From contig NZ_JXRU01000022.1 of the NCBI RefSeq assembly GCF_000967865.1, positions 1-57,368 on the forward strand: 57,368 bases of DNA, read 5' to 3'. This document shows positions 34,609 to 43,988 of the stretch, piece after piece. The stretch comes from Microbacterium sp. SA39 (GTDB taxonomy: Bacteria > Actinomycetota > Actinomycetes > Actinomycetales > Microbacteriaceae). The first letter of the stretch is position 1, and every line of letters begins with the position of its first letter. The notes below the pieces were generated by a model. It saw only the letters and a list, made by a program, of their open reading frames with translations, was not told where the DNA came from and ran no database searches. Position numbers and translations under genes: made by a program.

Positions 34609-35832
34609 TCACCTAACGGCAAGCACCCGTTCGTAGACCCGGACCATCGCGGCGGTCCGCGAGGACTGCCGGAACGCCTCGGCGACCTCGGGCAGCGGAC
34701 TCGGCGCCGATCCTGCCTCGATGTCGGATGCTGCGCGCCGCAGCGTCTCCGCCAGGGCTGCCTCGCGTTGCGCCTCGCGCTCCCGTCCGGTGGCCGTGGC
34801 ATCGGCATCCGGTACCGCCCACAGCCCGCCGCCGAGCTCCGCGGCGATGTCGGGGTCGCAGATGACGGACGGGGTGCCCAGGGTCGCCGCCTCGAAGGGT
34901 GTCATGCCCTGGGTCTCGAAGCCGATGGACGTCTGCACGAGGGCGTCGGCCGCAGCGATGCGGGCGAGGGTCTGCGCGTAGGTGAGTCGTCCGGCGAAGT
35001 GCACGCCGTCGTGCCTGGCGACGATCTTCTCGGCCGCCGCGCGCTGTGCGCCGCCGCCGATGATCTCCAGGTCGGCGTCGATGCCGGATGCCACGAAAGC
35101 CTCGAGGAACGGCAGCAGCCTCTTCTCGGGGCTCATCCGTCCGAGCCAGACGAACCGTGGGCGGCCCGGCGCGCGTTCGGCGGGTGCCGCGGCGACCGTC
35201 GCGTCACGCAGGTCGTCGTCGATGCCGTTCCAGACGACGTCGAGCGGCTCGAAGACGCCGTGCTGCTCGAGACGGCGTGCGAAGTGCGTCGACGGCGCGG
35301 TGACGGCGGATGCCCCGGCGGCGAGGCCGCGAAGGAACGCCCACCCGTCACGGCCTGCGACCGGCTCGCCGATCCCGCGTAGCGCGGTGCGCCGCCAGGC
35401 ATTCAGGATCGCGAGCACGGGGCGATGCAGCGGCGTGACGGCAGCCAGCCCGACGTCGACCCGGTTGTGCATCGTGTGCACGACCGGGATGCCGTGCCGC
35501 TGCGCGTACCGGTGACCGATGAAGGCTCCCCAGAAGTCGGCCTGCACGTGCACGAGGTCGACAGGGGGGCGCCGGGTCATGGCGCGATCGAGGAACCGGT
35601 CCGTCGCGCGTCCCGGCCAGCTCATCGAGTACTCGCGGTCGAGGGTGATCGGCACGGACGGCAGATCCACGTACGCGGGGGTGGCGCGGGCTGCGCGCGC
35701 CCCGTGCATCTTCGGAGCCACCACCGTCACCGTGTGACCGGCGCGCTCGAGGAACTCCCGCTGCAGCCGCATTGACACCTGCGCTCCCCCGAGGGAGTCG
35801 AGGTGCTGATCGCCGAAGAAGACGACGTGCAT
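34609..35832 (-). CDS. Glycosyltransferase family 4
   Basis: The 407-residue product has the GT-B start MHVVFFGDQHLDSLGGAQ, an N-terminal acceptor domain with VDLVHVQADFWGAFIGHRYAQ, and a nucleotide-sugar domain with FVWLGRMSPEKRLLPFLEAF and the E-x7-E type stretch FETQGMTPFEAATLGTP. It is a retaining GT4 enzyme, probably adding mannose or glucose to a lipid or polymer. It follows a second GT4 gene by 13 bases, so the two form an operon and may act in sequence. Confidence 0.88.
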   Translation of the reverse strand: MHVVFFGDQHLDSLGGAQVSMRLQREFLERAGHTVTVVAPKMHGARAARATPAYVDLPSVPITLDREYSMSWPGRATDRFLDRAMTRRPPVDLVHVQADFWGAFIGHRYAQRHGIPVVHTMHNRVDVGLAAVTPLHRPVLAILNAWRRTALRGIGEPVAGRDGWAFLRGLAAGASAVTAPSTHFARRLEQHGVFEPLDVVWNGIDDDLRDATVAAAPAERAPGRPRFVWLGRMSPEKRLLPFLEAFVASGIDADLEIIGGGAQRAAAEKIVARHDGVHFAGRLTYAQTLARIAAADALVQTSIGFETQGMTPFEAATLGTPSVICDPDIAAELGGGLWAVPDADATATGREREAQREAALAETLRRAASDIEAGSAPSPLPEVAEAFRQSSRTAAMVRVYERVLAVR

Positions 35833-35845
35833 GACGGGGCCCGAC

Positions 35846-37060
35846 CTACGCGGGCAGCGGCTCGTCGCGGTACAGCGCCTCGAAGGTGTCGAGGGTGCGG
35901 TTGATGTCGTGGATCGCGACGCCGTCGAGCGAGGCCCGCTGCATCCGCTCGTATTCGGCAGGGGATGCGGTGAGCACGTCGGTCAGGCGCGCGGCGAGCT
36001 CGTCGACGTTCCCCGGCTCGAACAGGTGGCCGTTCTCGCCGTCGTGGACGAGATGCGGGAGAGCCACGGCATCCGCGGCGACGATCGGCAGAGCGGATGC
36101 CATGGCCTCCATCGTCGCGATCGACTGGAGCTCGGCGATAGAGGCGATCACGAACAGGCTCGCGCGCGACAGCAGTGCCCGCAGCTCCTCGTCGGTCGTC
36201 CGTCCGTGGAAGGTCACGCGGTCGGCGAGACCGAGCTGCGCTGCGAGGTTCTCGAGCTGCTTGCGCTGGTCTCCGCCGCCGACGATGTCGAACGTCGTGT
36301 CGAGTGCCGGGTCGAGCTTCGCCATCGCGTGCAGGATGACCTCGACCTGCTTCTCGGCGGTGAGGCGCCCGACGAAGACGATGCGGTTCTTGTCGCGGGG
36401 CGCGATCACCGGCGTGTACTGGGTGCGGTCGATGCCGCAGCTGACCGGGATGACGCCCTGCACGGAGACGGTCTTCTCGAGGAAGTCGGCGGCGCGACGC
36501 GTGGGCGTGGTGATCGCGCGCACCAGGTCGAACGTGCGCTTGGCGTCGGCCCAGGCGAACTTCAGCACCAGGTCGTCGATGAACTTCGGCATCGTGGTGT
36601 GGTCGAGGATGTTCTCGGCCATGACGTGGTTGGTCGCGATGACGGGGATGCCGCGTTCGTGGGCGATGTGGGCGAGGCCACGGCCGATGACGATGTGCGA
36701 CTGGATGTGCACGACGTCGGGCTGCACGCGGTCGAGCACGATGCGCGCGTAGTGCTTCGAGCGCCAGGGCCAGACGAAGCGCAGCCAGTCATGCGGGGGC
36801 CAGCGCACCGACGGCAGACGATGCAGCGTCATCGGCTCGCCTTCGATGACCTCGGTCCGCGGCTGCGCGCGGCGATAGGCCTGGTTGGGGGCGGAGACGT
36901 GCACGTCGTGCCCGCGCTGGACGAGTCCGGCGGCGAGCCGCTCGGCGAAGCGGGCGGCGCCGTTGATGTCAGGCGCGAAGGTGTCGCACCCGATCAGGAT
37001 CTTGAGCGGACGGGGCGGGGTCTCCGCAGCGTTCGTCGGATCGGAGGAAGAGGAAGACAT
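35846..37060 (-). CDS. Glycosyltransferase family 4 (mannosyltransferase-like)
   Basis: The 404-residue product has the N-terminal motif ILIGCDTFAPDINGAARFAE (a GGxxR-like acceptor loop), VDVVHIQSH-type strand, IPVSCGIDRTQYTP, VGRLTAEKQVEVILHAMAKL and the donor-site stretch AELQSIATMEAMASALPIV. It resembles actinobacterial PimB/MgtA-type mannosyltransferases that decorate membrane lipids. The substrate is inferred only. It is the first gene of a two-gene GT4 operon. About 120 bases separate it from the divergent gene at 37182. Confidence 0.87.
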   Translation of the reverse strand: MSSSSSDPTNAAETPPRPLKILIGCDTFAPDINGAARFAERLAAGLVQRGHDVHVSAPNQAYRRAQPRTEVIEGEPMTLHRLPSVRWPPHDWLRFVWPWRSKHYARIVLDRVQPDVVHIQSHIVIGRGLAHIAHERGIPVIATNHVMAENILDHTTMPKFIDDLVLKFAWADAKRTFDLVRAITTPTRRAADFLEKTVSVQGVIPVSCGIDRTQYTPVIAPRDKNRIVFVGRLTAEKQVEVILHAMAKLDPALDTTFDIVGGGDQRKQLENLAAQLGLADRVTFHGRTTDEELRALLSRASLFVIASIAELQSIATMEAMASALPIVAADAVALPHLVHDGENGHLFEPGNVDELAARLTDVLTASPAEYERMQRASLDGVAIHDINRTLDTFEALYRDEPLPA

Positions 37061-37181
37061 TCTGCCTTACGGTACGGCGGCCAAGGGAGCCCGTTCGGGC
37101 GCTGGCCACTCTACCCGAGGGGTCTGCCTGCGCCGCCGAGGCGTACCGGCATCCTCCAGGCTGAGCGATTAGCGTGAGGGC

Positions 37182-37769
37182 ATGCGACTGACTGCCGACC
37201 CCGATCCCCGGCTGTGGATCCCTGTGACGGACTCGCTCGGCTGGCGCGGTCGGCGCCACCGCAAGGCGGCGATCCGGATGCTGCTGGGCCAGGTGAACGC
37301 GGCGGTCGAGGCTACCGAGCGTCCCGGCTCGCGCTTCGGCGCGTGGGCCATGAGCCAGGCGGCGCCGATGCTCATGAAGCGGGCGGACGGACGCGTGCTG
37401 GTGTGGACCTGGAAGGCCGAGCCCGAGCTGGTCGTGGCGATGGCGACCGCGCAGGCGCTGACGCCGGAGGTGCGCATCGCGCGAGCGTCGATGCCGATGG
37501 ACTACGACGACACGCAGTCGTTCCCCACCCGTCTCGGCGCGGGCGAGAAGCTCGTGGTGGCGATCCCTCCGTCCGAGGCGACGCCGCCGTTCGCGACCTA
37601 CACGTGGGACACCGGCACGCACCTGGTCACCCTGACCGCGGTCTGCAGCGACCGCGAGCGCTTCGGCACCCTGACCGGGGCGCTCGACGACCTGGCGCGC
37701 AGCATCCGCATCGCCGATGACCTCTCCGGCGGCGAGTCGCCCGAGGTGCTGCGGCTCGACCCGGCCTGA
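37182..37769 (+). CDS. Hypothetical protein
   Basis: The 195-residue product is soluble, without signal or membrane segments. It has an Arg-rich early region (LGWRGRRHRKAAIRML) and a C-terminal alpha/beta part (PFATYTWDTGTHLVTLTAVCSDRERFG) that could form a small sheet. No catalytic motif is visible and I do not recognise the family. Codon use is normal for the window, so it is a genuine gene. It is followed by the MarR pair in the same direction after about 65 bases. Confidence 0.7.
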   Translation: MRLTADPDPRLWIPVTDSLGWRGRRHRKAAIRMLLGQVNAAVEATERPGSRFGAWAMSQAAPMLMKRADGRVLVWTWKAEPELVVAMATAQALTPEVRIARASMPMDYDDTQSFPTRLGAGEKLVVAIPPSEATPPFATYTWDTGTHLVTLTAVCSDRERFGTLTGALDDLARSIRIADDLSGGESPEVLRLDPA

Positions 37770-37811
37770 CCCGGGCCCGTGCTGGATCAGATGCCCAGCT
37801 AGTGAAGTCGG

Positions 37812-37828
37812 GTAACTATGTAGTAAAC
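37812..37828. promoter_or_regulatory. Putative MarR operator
   Basis: GTAACTATGTAGTAAAC is a near-palindrome (TAACTA/TAGTAA) lying 8 bases before the MarR-family start codon, in an AT-rich patch. That is the usual place for MarR autorepression. Confidence 0.5.
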
Positions 37829-37836
37829 TCACGGAT

Positions 37837-38307
37837 ATGGAGACCCTACTGCTCGACCGACTGCTGCAGATCGGTGAACTGTTCCAGCGCGACATGGCCC
37901 GTGCGTTCGACGGGACCGGACTCACCACCGCCCGCGTGCACCTGCTCTGGGTGCTGCAGCACGCCGGCCCCTCGACGCAGCGCGATCTCGCCCGCATGTG
38001 CGAGGTGACCCCGCGCAACATCACCGGGCTCGTGGACGGCCTCGAAGAGTCGGGCCACGTCCGCCGCACCCCGCACCCGACCGACCGTCGTTCCGTGATC
38101 GTCGAACTGACCGACACCGCCGCCCAGACGATGGAGCGGATGCAGCAGGAGCACACCGAGCTCAACGACACGCTGCTCGCCGCCGTCGCACCGGAGGATC
38201 GCGCCGCCGTCGAACGCGGCATCGCCGCGATCGCCTCCCACCTCGAGAAGCTCGTCGTGGACGCCCTCACCGAAGCCGCCGCCACCGAAGAACAGGCCGC
38301 ATCATGA
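37837..38307 (+). CDS. MarR-family transcriptional regulator
   Basis: The 156-residue product has the MarR winged helix (about residues 30-100): TTARVHLLWVLQHAGPSTQRDLARM, the recognition helix TPRNITGLVDGLEESG and the wing motif HPTDRRSVIVELT. Long helices at both ends make the dimer. Its ATGA overlap with the next gene suggests co-expression. Its operator is probably the near-palindrome at 37812-37828. The ligand is unknown. Confidence 0.92.
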   Translation: METLLLDRLLQIGELFQRDMARAFDGTGLTTARVHLLWVLQHAGPSTQRDLARMCEVTPRNITGLVDGLEESGHVRRTPHPTDRRSVIVELTDTAAQTMERMQQEHTELNDTLLAAVAPEDRAAVERGIAAIASHLEKLVVDALTEAAATEEQAAS

Positions 38308-38978
38308 CCACCTCGACCCGCACGAACCCGTCGGACTCACCCACTCGCATCGCGCGCGCACTCAACTTCCTCCATCGCGCGTGGATCGCCGAACTGCGCG
38401 TGTACTCCAGTATCGGCCGCGCGATCGCCCGCCGCCCCGCCGTTCCGAAGGGCGGCACCGGCATCGCGTACCACCAGCCGGTCATGACCATCCTCATCAT
38501 CTTCATCGTGCTGTCGGCCGTCGAGATCCCGATCCTCGACCTGATCGTGCATCCCTGGCCCGCCGTGCGCATCCCGCTCCTCGTTCTGGGGATCTGGGGC
38601 CTGACGTGGATGATCGGTCTGCTCTGCGCGATGCTGATGCGACCGCATGCGGTCGGGCCCGACGGCATCCGCATCCGCAGCGGTCTCGAGCTCGACGTCG
38701 CGGTCTCGTGGGACGACATCGCCTCGGTCGCCCTCTCGAAGCGCGTCGACGAGCCGAAGCTGCCACGGATCACCTCGACCGAAGAGGGTGCCGAGTACGC
38801 CGAGCGGATGCAGGACGAGACCAACATCGAGATCGAGCTCGAACGCCCCGTCAGCATCCGCCTCCCCGGCCTACGGCCGAAGGGCGGCCACCACGAGGTC
38901 ATCCGCATCCGCCTCTGGGCCGACGACCCGCGCGCCTTCCTCGCCGCTGCCCGCCCCTTCCTGCTCGCGACGGACTGA
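38304..38978 (+). CDS. Two-helix membrane protein co-expressed with MarR
   Basis: The 224-residue product has two membrane helices (about residues 57-75 and 85-110) and then a cytoplasmic beta-rich domain starting PHAVGPDGIRIRSGLELDVAVSW, which resembles a bacterial PH-like domain. ATG at 38304 overlaps the MarR stop codon, so the two are translated together. The function is unknown; it may be a membrane sensor or efflux accessory. Confidence 0.75.
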   Translation: MTTSTRTNPSDSPTRIARALNFLHRAWIAELRVYSSIGRAIARRPAVPKGGTGIAYHQPVMTILIIFIVLSAVEIPILDLIVHPWPAVRIPLLVLGIWGLTWMIGLLCAMLMRPHAVGPDGIRIRSGLELDVAVSWDDIASVALSKRVDEPKLPRITSTEEGAEYAERMQDETNIEIELERPVSIRLPGLRPKGGHHEVIRIRLWADDPRAFLAAARPFLLATD

Positions 38979-39095
38979 CCCGAATAAGCGCGCGTTCACT
39001 CCAGCCCGCGTGCACCTCGGGTTGGGAGGCGAGCAGGGCCTCCTTCTCTTCCGGGCTTCCGTGTCGCTTCTCGCGAGTGCGCGCCAGATCGACCC

Positions 39096-42089
39096 TCAGC
39101 GCACGATGCGGAGCGTGCGCACCTCGAACGGCCGCAGCCGCAGCTCACCGCCGAGGCGTGGCTCGTCGAACTCATCCTCGATGAGGCTCACCTCGCGCAC
39201 CTCACGGTGCGGGAAGTCGACCGCGATCGCACCTTCGGCACGCCGCCCGAGAGCCTCGTACACGCGAACGATCACGTCGCCGGAGCCGTCGTCGGCGAGC
39301 TTGACCGCCGACACGACGACCCCCTCGCCCTCGACCGATACCAGAGGCTCGACCTCCCGTGCCCCGCGGATGACGGTGGGCATCGCGTTCATTCGGATGC
39401 CCTCGGTGGTCGCGATCGCGGCATCCGCTCCGACCACGAAGCCGACCTCAATCCGGTGGTGCCCATGGTCGGTGTCGGGATCGGGGAAGCGCGGAGCGCG
39501 CAGCAGCGACAGGCGCACGGTCGTCGTGACATCATCGCCATCGACCTCGCGTGTGGTGTCGTAGCCGTAGATCGAGTCGTTGACCAGCGCGACGCCGAAG
39601 TCCTGCTCGCGCACCAGCACGAAGCGGTGCATCGAGGTCTCGAACTTCGCCGCCTCCCAGCTCGTGTTGGTGTGCGTCACGCGCGACTGGTAGCCGAATT
39701 GCGTCTCGGCGTCGGTGTGCGCGGCCTGGATGTCGAGCGGGAAGGCGAGCTTGAGCAGCTTCTCGGTCTCGTTCCAGTCGATGTCGTTGCGCAGCAGCAC
39801 CGTGCGCTCGCCGGGAGCGAGCGAGATGTTCTGCTCGATGGTCGACTCTGAGAACGCACGGCGCACGGTGACGACGGCCGTGCCGCCATGGACAGTCGCC
39901 TCGATCGACGACACCGCGGTGAGATCGTCGACGCTGTTGCGGTAGTACCGATCAATGTCCCACGCGTCCCACATGTTCGGGAAGTCCTGGTGCAGCTGTA
40001 AGAGGTTCGCCGCCTGGCCCGCCGCGACGGCCTCGCGGCCGGTGGCGCGGTCGACGGCCGAGACGATCAAACCCTCTGCTGAGACGAGCACCGAGACGAG
40101 GTCGTTCTTCAGGCGCCAGCCGCCGTCTTCTTCCGTGAGCGACACGGGGGGCGCGGTCGGCTCGGCGACGAACGACGCCCCGAGCGCCTGCCCACGCCCG
40201 ACGGAGGTCGGCTCGAAGAGCAGTTCGCGCTCCCCCTCGCCGGCGAGCGAGCGCCGCGCGGATGCCGAGATCGCCTCGGCATCCGACAGCACGTTCGTCA
40301 GCACCTCGACGGCCTCGCGATGCACCCACGCGATCGATGTGCCGGGGAGGATGTCGTGGAACTCGTGCAGCAGCACGATCTTCCAGAGCCGGTCGAGCTC
40401 GTCCTGAGGGTACGCGGCGCCCGTGCGCACGGCATCCGTCGTCGCCCACAGCTCGGCCTCGATCAGCGCGTGCTCGGCCCAACGGTGCAGCGCCTTGGTG
40501 GCGTGCTGGCTGGTGAGGGTCCCGCGGTGCAGTTCGAGGTAGAGCTCGCCGACCCAGACGGCCGGATGAGGCAGCTCGGCCTTGGCGGCGTCGAAGAAGA
40601 CGTCCGGATGCTCCCACACGACCTGCGCGCTGCCCTCGAGGTTCGCCAGGCGGTTCGCCTTGCCGGTCATCTCGCGGGTGGTCCCGCCGCCGCCGTCGCC
40701 CCAGCCGACCGGCGCGATCGACCGGGAGCTGAGCCGGTTCTCCTTGAACTGACGTGAGGCCTTCGCGACCTCCATGCCGCTCAGCTGCGAGTTGTAGGTG
40801 TCCATCGGGGGGAAGTGCGTGAACACCTGCGAGCCGTCGATGCCCTCCCACAGGAACGAGTGGTGCGGGAAGACGTTCTGCTGGTTCCAGGAGATCTTCT
40901 GCGTGAAGAACCACTCGAATCCGGCCCGGCGCATGAGCTGCGGCAGGGCCGGGGAGTAGCCGAAGCTGTCGGGCAGCCAGACGCCCTTCGAGCGGATGCC
41001 GAACTCGCGCTCGAAGAACCGCTGGCCGTGCGAGAACTGGCGCACGAGCGACTCGCCCGTCGGCATCACGGTGTCGGACTCGACCCACATGCCGCCGAGC
41101 GGCAGGAAGCGCCCCTCGGCGACCGCCGCCTTCACGCGCTCGTAGACCTCGGGACGGTGCTCTTTGAGCCACGCGTACTGCTGCGCGCTGGACATGCCGT
41201 ATTGGAACTCGGGATGCTCCTCGAGCAGGGTCGTCATCGACGAGGTGGTGCGAGCGACCTTGCGGATCGTCTCGCGCACCGGCCACAGCCAGGCGGAGTC
41301 GATGTGCGCGTGGCCGATCGCCGAGATGCGGTGCGTGCTCGCATCCGCAGGGGAAGCGAGCACGTCGGCGAGACGGGCGCGGGCATCCGGCGCGGTCTCG
41401 GCGATGTGCTGGAGGTCGAGCACATCGAGCGCGTCGTCCATCGCCTGGAGGATGCGCATGCGACGCGGCGAGGTCGGCAGAAGCTCCGCCTGCAGCTCGA
41501 ACAGCACCTCGAGGTCGAGTGAGAGCTCGAAGACGTCCTGCTCGAACACCGCGAGGTCCATGCGCCGCGAGCGGTACAGCAGTTCCCGCGACGACGTCTG
41601 GATGTCGCCCTCCTGCGTCGGCAGGAAGGGGTGATAGTCGAGCAGCACCGGGTTGGCGGCGGCCTCGAGGTACAGCTCGACGGGCTCGTCGCCGTCGGCG
41701 GCCTCGGTGATCGGCAGCCACTGGTTGCGCGGGTTGATGCTCTTCACCGGGCTGCCGTCGGGGCGGTAGACGAGCGCCTCGCACTGGAAGCCGGGCATGT
41801 TGATGTCGAACCCGAGATCGATGACGGCCTCGACGCGGCGCCCCGCCCACTCGGCCGGCACGCGACCCGTGAGCCGGAACCACGTCGTCCCCCACGCCGG
41901 TCCCCACGGCTGGCCGACGGCACCGGGCTCGAAGTCGAGCGCGAGCCCCTCTGCGGGACTGATCGGCTCGCCGGGCAGTTCGTGCAGCTCGACGTCCAGC
42001 GGCACGGATGCCGAGTGGATCGCCGGTCGGATGCGCTCAGCGAGCACGCGGGTGACGCGGCCGACGGTGAGCGAGGTGTCGTCATGCAT
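39096..42089 (-). CDS. Alpha-mannosidase, GH38
   Basis: The 997-residue enzyme hydrolyses terminal alpha-mannose. The metal motif GHAHIDSAWLWP starts near residue 254, and the nucleophile Asp is in GVWLPDSFGYSPALPQ. The linker helix domain and the C-terminal beta-sandwich of GH38 follow. An N-terminal all-beta domain of about 240 residues precedes the barrel, as in the ManA-type bacterial group. It has no signal peptide, so it acts in the cytoplasm on imported oligosaccharides. It is divergent from a LacI regulator. Two nearly identical operators (42121-42136 and 42173-42188) lie between them. Confidence 0.94.
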   Translation of the reverse strand: MHDDTSLTVGRVTRVLAERIRPAIHSASVPLDVELHELPGEPISPAEGLALDFEPGAVGQPWGPAWGTTWFRLTGRVPAEWAGRRVEAVIDLGFDINMPGFQCEALVYRPDGSPVKSINPRNQWLPITEAADGDEPVELYLEAAANPVLLDYHPFLPTQEGDIQTSSRELLYRSRRMDLAVFEQDVFELSLDLEVLFELQAELLPTSPRRMRILQAMDDALDVLDLQHIAETAPDARARLADVLASPADASTHRISAIGHAHIDSAWLWPVRETIRKVARTTSSMTTLLEEHPEFQYGMSSAQQYAWLKEHRPEVYERVKAAVAEGRFLPLGGMWVESDTVMPTGESLVRQFSHGQRFFEREFGIRSKGVWLPDSFGYSPALPQLMRRAGFEWFFTQKISWNQQNVFPHHSFLWEGIDGSQVFTHFPPMDTYNSQLSGMEVAKASRQFKENRLSSRSIAPVGWGDGGGGTTREMTGKANRLANLEGSAQVVWEHPDVFFDAAKAELPHPAVWVGELYLELHRGTLTSQHATKALHRWAEHALIEAELWATTDAVRTGAAYPQDELDRLWKIVLLHEFHDILPGTSIAWVHREAVEVLTNVLSDAEAISASARRSLAGEGERELLFEPTSVGRGQALGASFVAEPTAPPVSLTEEDGGWRLKNDLVSVLVSAEGLIVSAVDRATGREAVAAGQAANLLQLHQDFPNMWDAWDIDRYYRNSVDDLTAVSSIEATVHGGTAVVTVRRAFSESTIEQNISLAPGERTVLLRNDIDWNETEKLLKLAFPLDIQAAHTDAETQFGYQSRVTHTNTSWEAAKFETSMHRFVLVREQDFGVALVNDSIYGYDTTREVDGDDVTTTVRLSLLRAPRFPDPDTDHGHHRIEVGFVVGADAAIATTEGIRMNAMPTVIRGAREVEPLVSVEGEGVVVSAVKLADDGSGDVIVRVYEALGRRAEGAIAVDFPHREVREVSLIEDEFDEPRLGGELRLRPFEVRTLRIVR

Positions 42090-42120
42090 GTGGGGGATCT
42101 CCGGCTCGACGGTGAGGACA

Positions 42121-42136
42121 ACTAAAACGATCTAGT
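42121..42136. promoter_or_regulatory. LacI-family operator 1 (mannosidase side)
   Basis: ACTAAAACGATCTAGT has the LacI-type central CG and matches the second site at 14 of 16 positions. It lies 31 bases before the mannosidase start. The centres of the two sites are 52 bases apart, about five helical turns, which suits looping or side-by-side binding. Confidence 0.7.
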
Positions 42137-42172
42137 GAAGGAGTCTAGAACACATCCTCCTCGCTTCTCGAG

Positions 42173-42188
42173 ACTAAATCGATCAAGT
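42173..42188. promoter_or_regulatory. LacI-family operator 2 (regulator side)
   Basis: ACTAAATCGATCAAGT is close to a perfect palindrome (ACT-N2-ATCGAT-N2-AGT) and lies 13 bases before the regulator start, so autorepression is likely. Confidence 0.72.
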
Positions 42189-42201
42189 ATGGTGAGTGAC
42201 T

Positions 42202-43233
42202 ATGAGCCCGGCGAAACGCGTCACGATCGCCGATATCGCGCGGATGGCGGGGGTCTCCCCCGGCGCCGTGTCCTTCGCCCTGAACGGCCGTCCCGGCGTG
42301 AGCGACGAGACAAGGCAGCGGATCCTCTCGATCGTCGAGGAGAACGGCTGGCAGCCGAGCTCGGCGGCACGCGCGCTGGTCGGCGCGCGGGCGAACACCG
42401 TCGGCTTCGCGCTCGCCCGGCCCGCGCGGTCGCTCGGCGCCGAGGCGTTCTTCACCGACCTCATCGCGGGCATCGAGTCGCGGCTCTCCGAGAGCAAGGT
42501 CAGCCTGCAGCTGCGCCTCGTGAGCGACGTCACCGAGGAGATGGAGGTGCACCGTCAGTGGCGCTCCTCGAACCAGGTCGACGGATTCATCTTCATCGAC
42601 CCTCGTGACGACGACCCTCGGGCGGCGCGGATCGAGGCGCTCGACGCCCGCGCGGTCATGATCGGCTCGAAGCCGTCGCCGGAAGGCTCGGTGCCGAGCG
42701 TCTGGATCGGCGACGACGCGGTGGCCGAGACGCTCTTCTCCTATCTCGCGGCCCTCGGGCACACGCGGATCGCCTATGTCGCAGGGCCCGCCGACCTCGA
42801 GCACACCCATCTGCGCGCCGAGGTCCTGCAGCGCATGACCGCGGATGGCGTGGAGGGCGAGGTCATCACGACGGACTTCTCGCCCGCGCGTGCCTCGGCG
42901 GTAACCCGCGGGCTGCTTTCTGGTCGGCAGCGCCCCACCGCGATCGTCTACGACAACGACGTGATGGCGGTCGCCGGACTCCGCGTCGCGCAGGAGATGG
43001 GACGCGCGGTGCCGCGAGACGTGTCGCTCGCGTCATTCGACGACTCCGTCATCGCCGGGCTGATCAATCCCTCGATCACCGCGATGACCCGCGACACGTT
43101 CGAACTCGGCGAGCGCGCCGCCACCCTGCTGCTGCAGCAGATCGAGGCGGACGCGAACCTGCCGAGCGTCGAAGGGCCGACGCCGGTGCTCACGGCGCGG
43201 GAGAGCACGGCTCCGCCGGCACGGCTCGGCTGA
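42202..43233 (+). CDS. LacI-family transcriptional regulator of the mannosidase gene
   Basis: The 343-residue product has the LacI headpiece VTIADIARMAGVSPGAVSFALNG with the hinge helix GWQPSSAARALVG, then a periplasmic-binding-like domain for a sugar effector. ATG at 42202 is used; a GTG at 42196 is also possible. It diverges from the GH38 gene and most likely represses it, being released by mannose or a mannoside. The 3' end overlaps the truncated gene at 43190-43669. Confidence 0.92.
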   Translation: MSPAKRVTIADIARMAGVSPGAVSFALNGRPGVSDETRQRILSIVEENGWQPSSAARALVGARANTVGFALARPARSLGAEAFFTDLIAGIESRLSESKVSLQLRLVSDVTEEMEVHRQWRSSNQVDGFIFIDPRDDDPRAARIEALDARAVMIGSKPSPEGSVPSVWIGDDAVAETLFSYLAALGHTRIAYVAGPADLEHTHLRAEVLQRMTADGVEGEVITTDFSPARASAVTRGLLSGRQRPTAIVYDNDVMAVAGLRVAQEMGRAVPRDVSLASFDDSVIAGLINPSITAMTRDTFELGERAATLLLQQIEADANLPSVEGPTPVLTARESTAPPARLG

Positions 43234-43669
43234 GCTTCGCCATCCGGCGCGGCCCGGTACCTGAACCACCTTCGACCCCCAGCCAGCGATTCAATGACTC
43301 CGCGACCTCGCGAGCTACGCGCCGGTTGCACACTGTGCCGCCGAGCCTCCGCCGGGTGCCATCCTTCAGCTCGACCTCAAGACTGCCGCTCTCGAACCTC
43401 CCGTCCACCCTCCACCCGAAGACGAAGAAGAATCCCGTGTACGACTCCGCGCGGAATCTGGCGATCGACGACCGCAATAACACGCGACGCCGCCACCAAG
43501 AAGTGACGACCGCGAAGTCGCCGTCGACCTTCACCCCCGTGAAAGGGAGGCGTATCCAACGCCACACACAGATGGGGAGCGCAACCAGCGAATACCAGAC
43601 GAGGGCGTCGGGCATGCTCGGAGCAGCATGGTTGAACAGAGCTGCGGCCGGAAGTACACCAATGAACAT
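43190..43669 (-). pseudogene. Membrane protein with PH-like domain, probably 5'-truncated by IS481
   Basis: About 159 codons give two hydrophobic segments (FIGVLPAAALFN and VWYSLVALPICVW) and a PH-like domain (FTGVKVDGDFAVVTSWWRR, LEVELKDGTRRRLGG). The N-terminus cannot be set: the first ATG, at 43669, has no Shine-Dalgarno, and 33 bases upstream the frame runs into the C-terminus of an IS481 transposase. I infer that the IS replaced the original start. At the 3' end it overlaps the LacI gene by 44 bases, which is also unusual for an intact gene. Confidence 0.5.
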
Positions 43670-43701
43670 CGATGCGACGCCGAGCCGCCGCGTCCTGCCG
43701 G

Positions 43702-43860
43702 CTAGGTGTGATGTCCAGGCAGGTTGTTGAGTCTGCTGATGGGTGGGGCTCCGACGGCGGAGTGGTGCCTGTGATGATTGTAGAAGTGGATCCAGCCCGG
43801 TAGGGCAGCGCGTCGTTGGGTCTCCGATTCGTAAAAGCGCGCGCTCGTTCTCCCTGACGA
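43702..43860 (-). mobile_element. IS481 transposase, 3' fragment
   Basis: About 50 codons read ARFYESETQRRAALPGW, then IHFYNHHRHHSAVG, PPISRLNNLPGHHT and stop. This is the C-terminal end of an IS481-family (DDE) transposase, including the conserved YNHHRxHSA motif that carries the last part of the catalytic core. Nothing recognisable of the transposase lies upstream; the next sequence is an MFS fragment. Confidence 0.85.
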
Positions 43861-43988
43861 GCCGCATTCGCACCGCGATTGAACGGTCGCCACAGCGGGT
43901 GCGTTGTCATCTCGCAACCATCGCACGAACAGACGATCGTGCCGCTCGATCGGGCTCTGACGACCGCCCACGCCTGGAACATCGCCCC

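Noticed and set aside
38979..39095. Minus-strand reading EKRHGSPEEKEALLASQPEV in the gap before the mannosidase end
   Set aside because: It looks protein-like and may be a gene fragment, but it is too short and has no recognised family.
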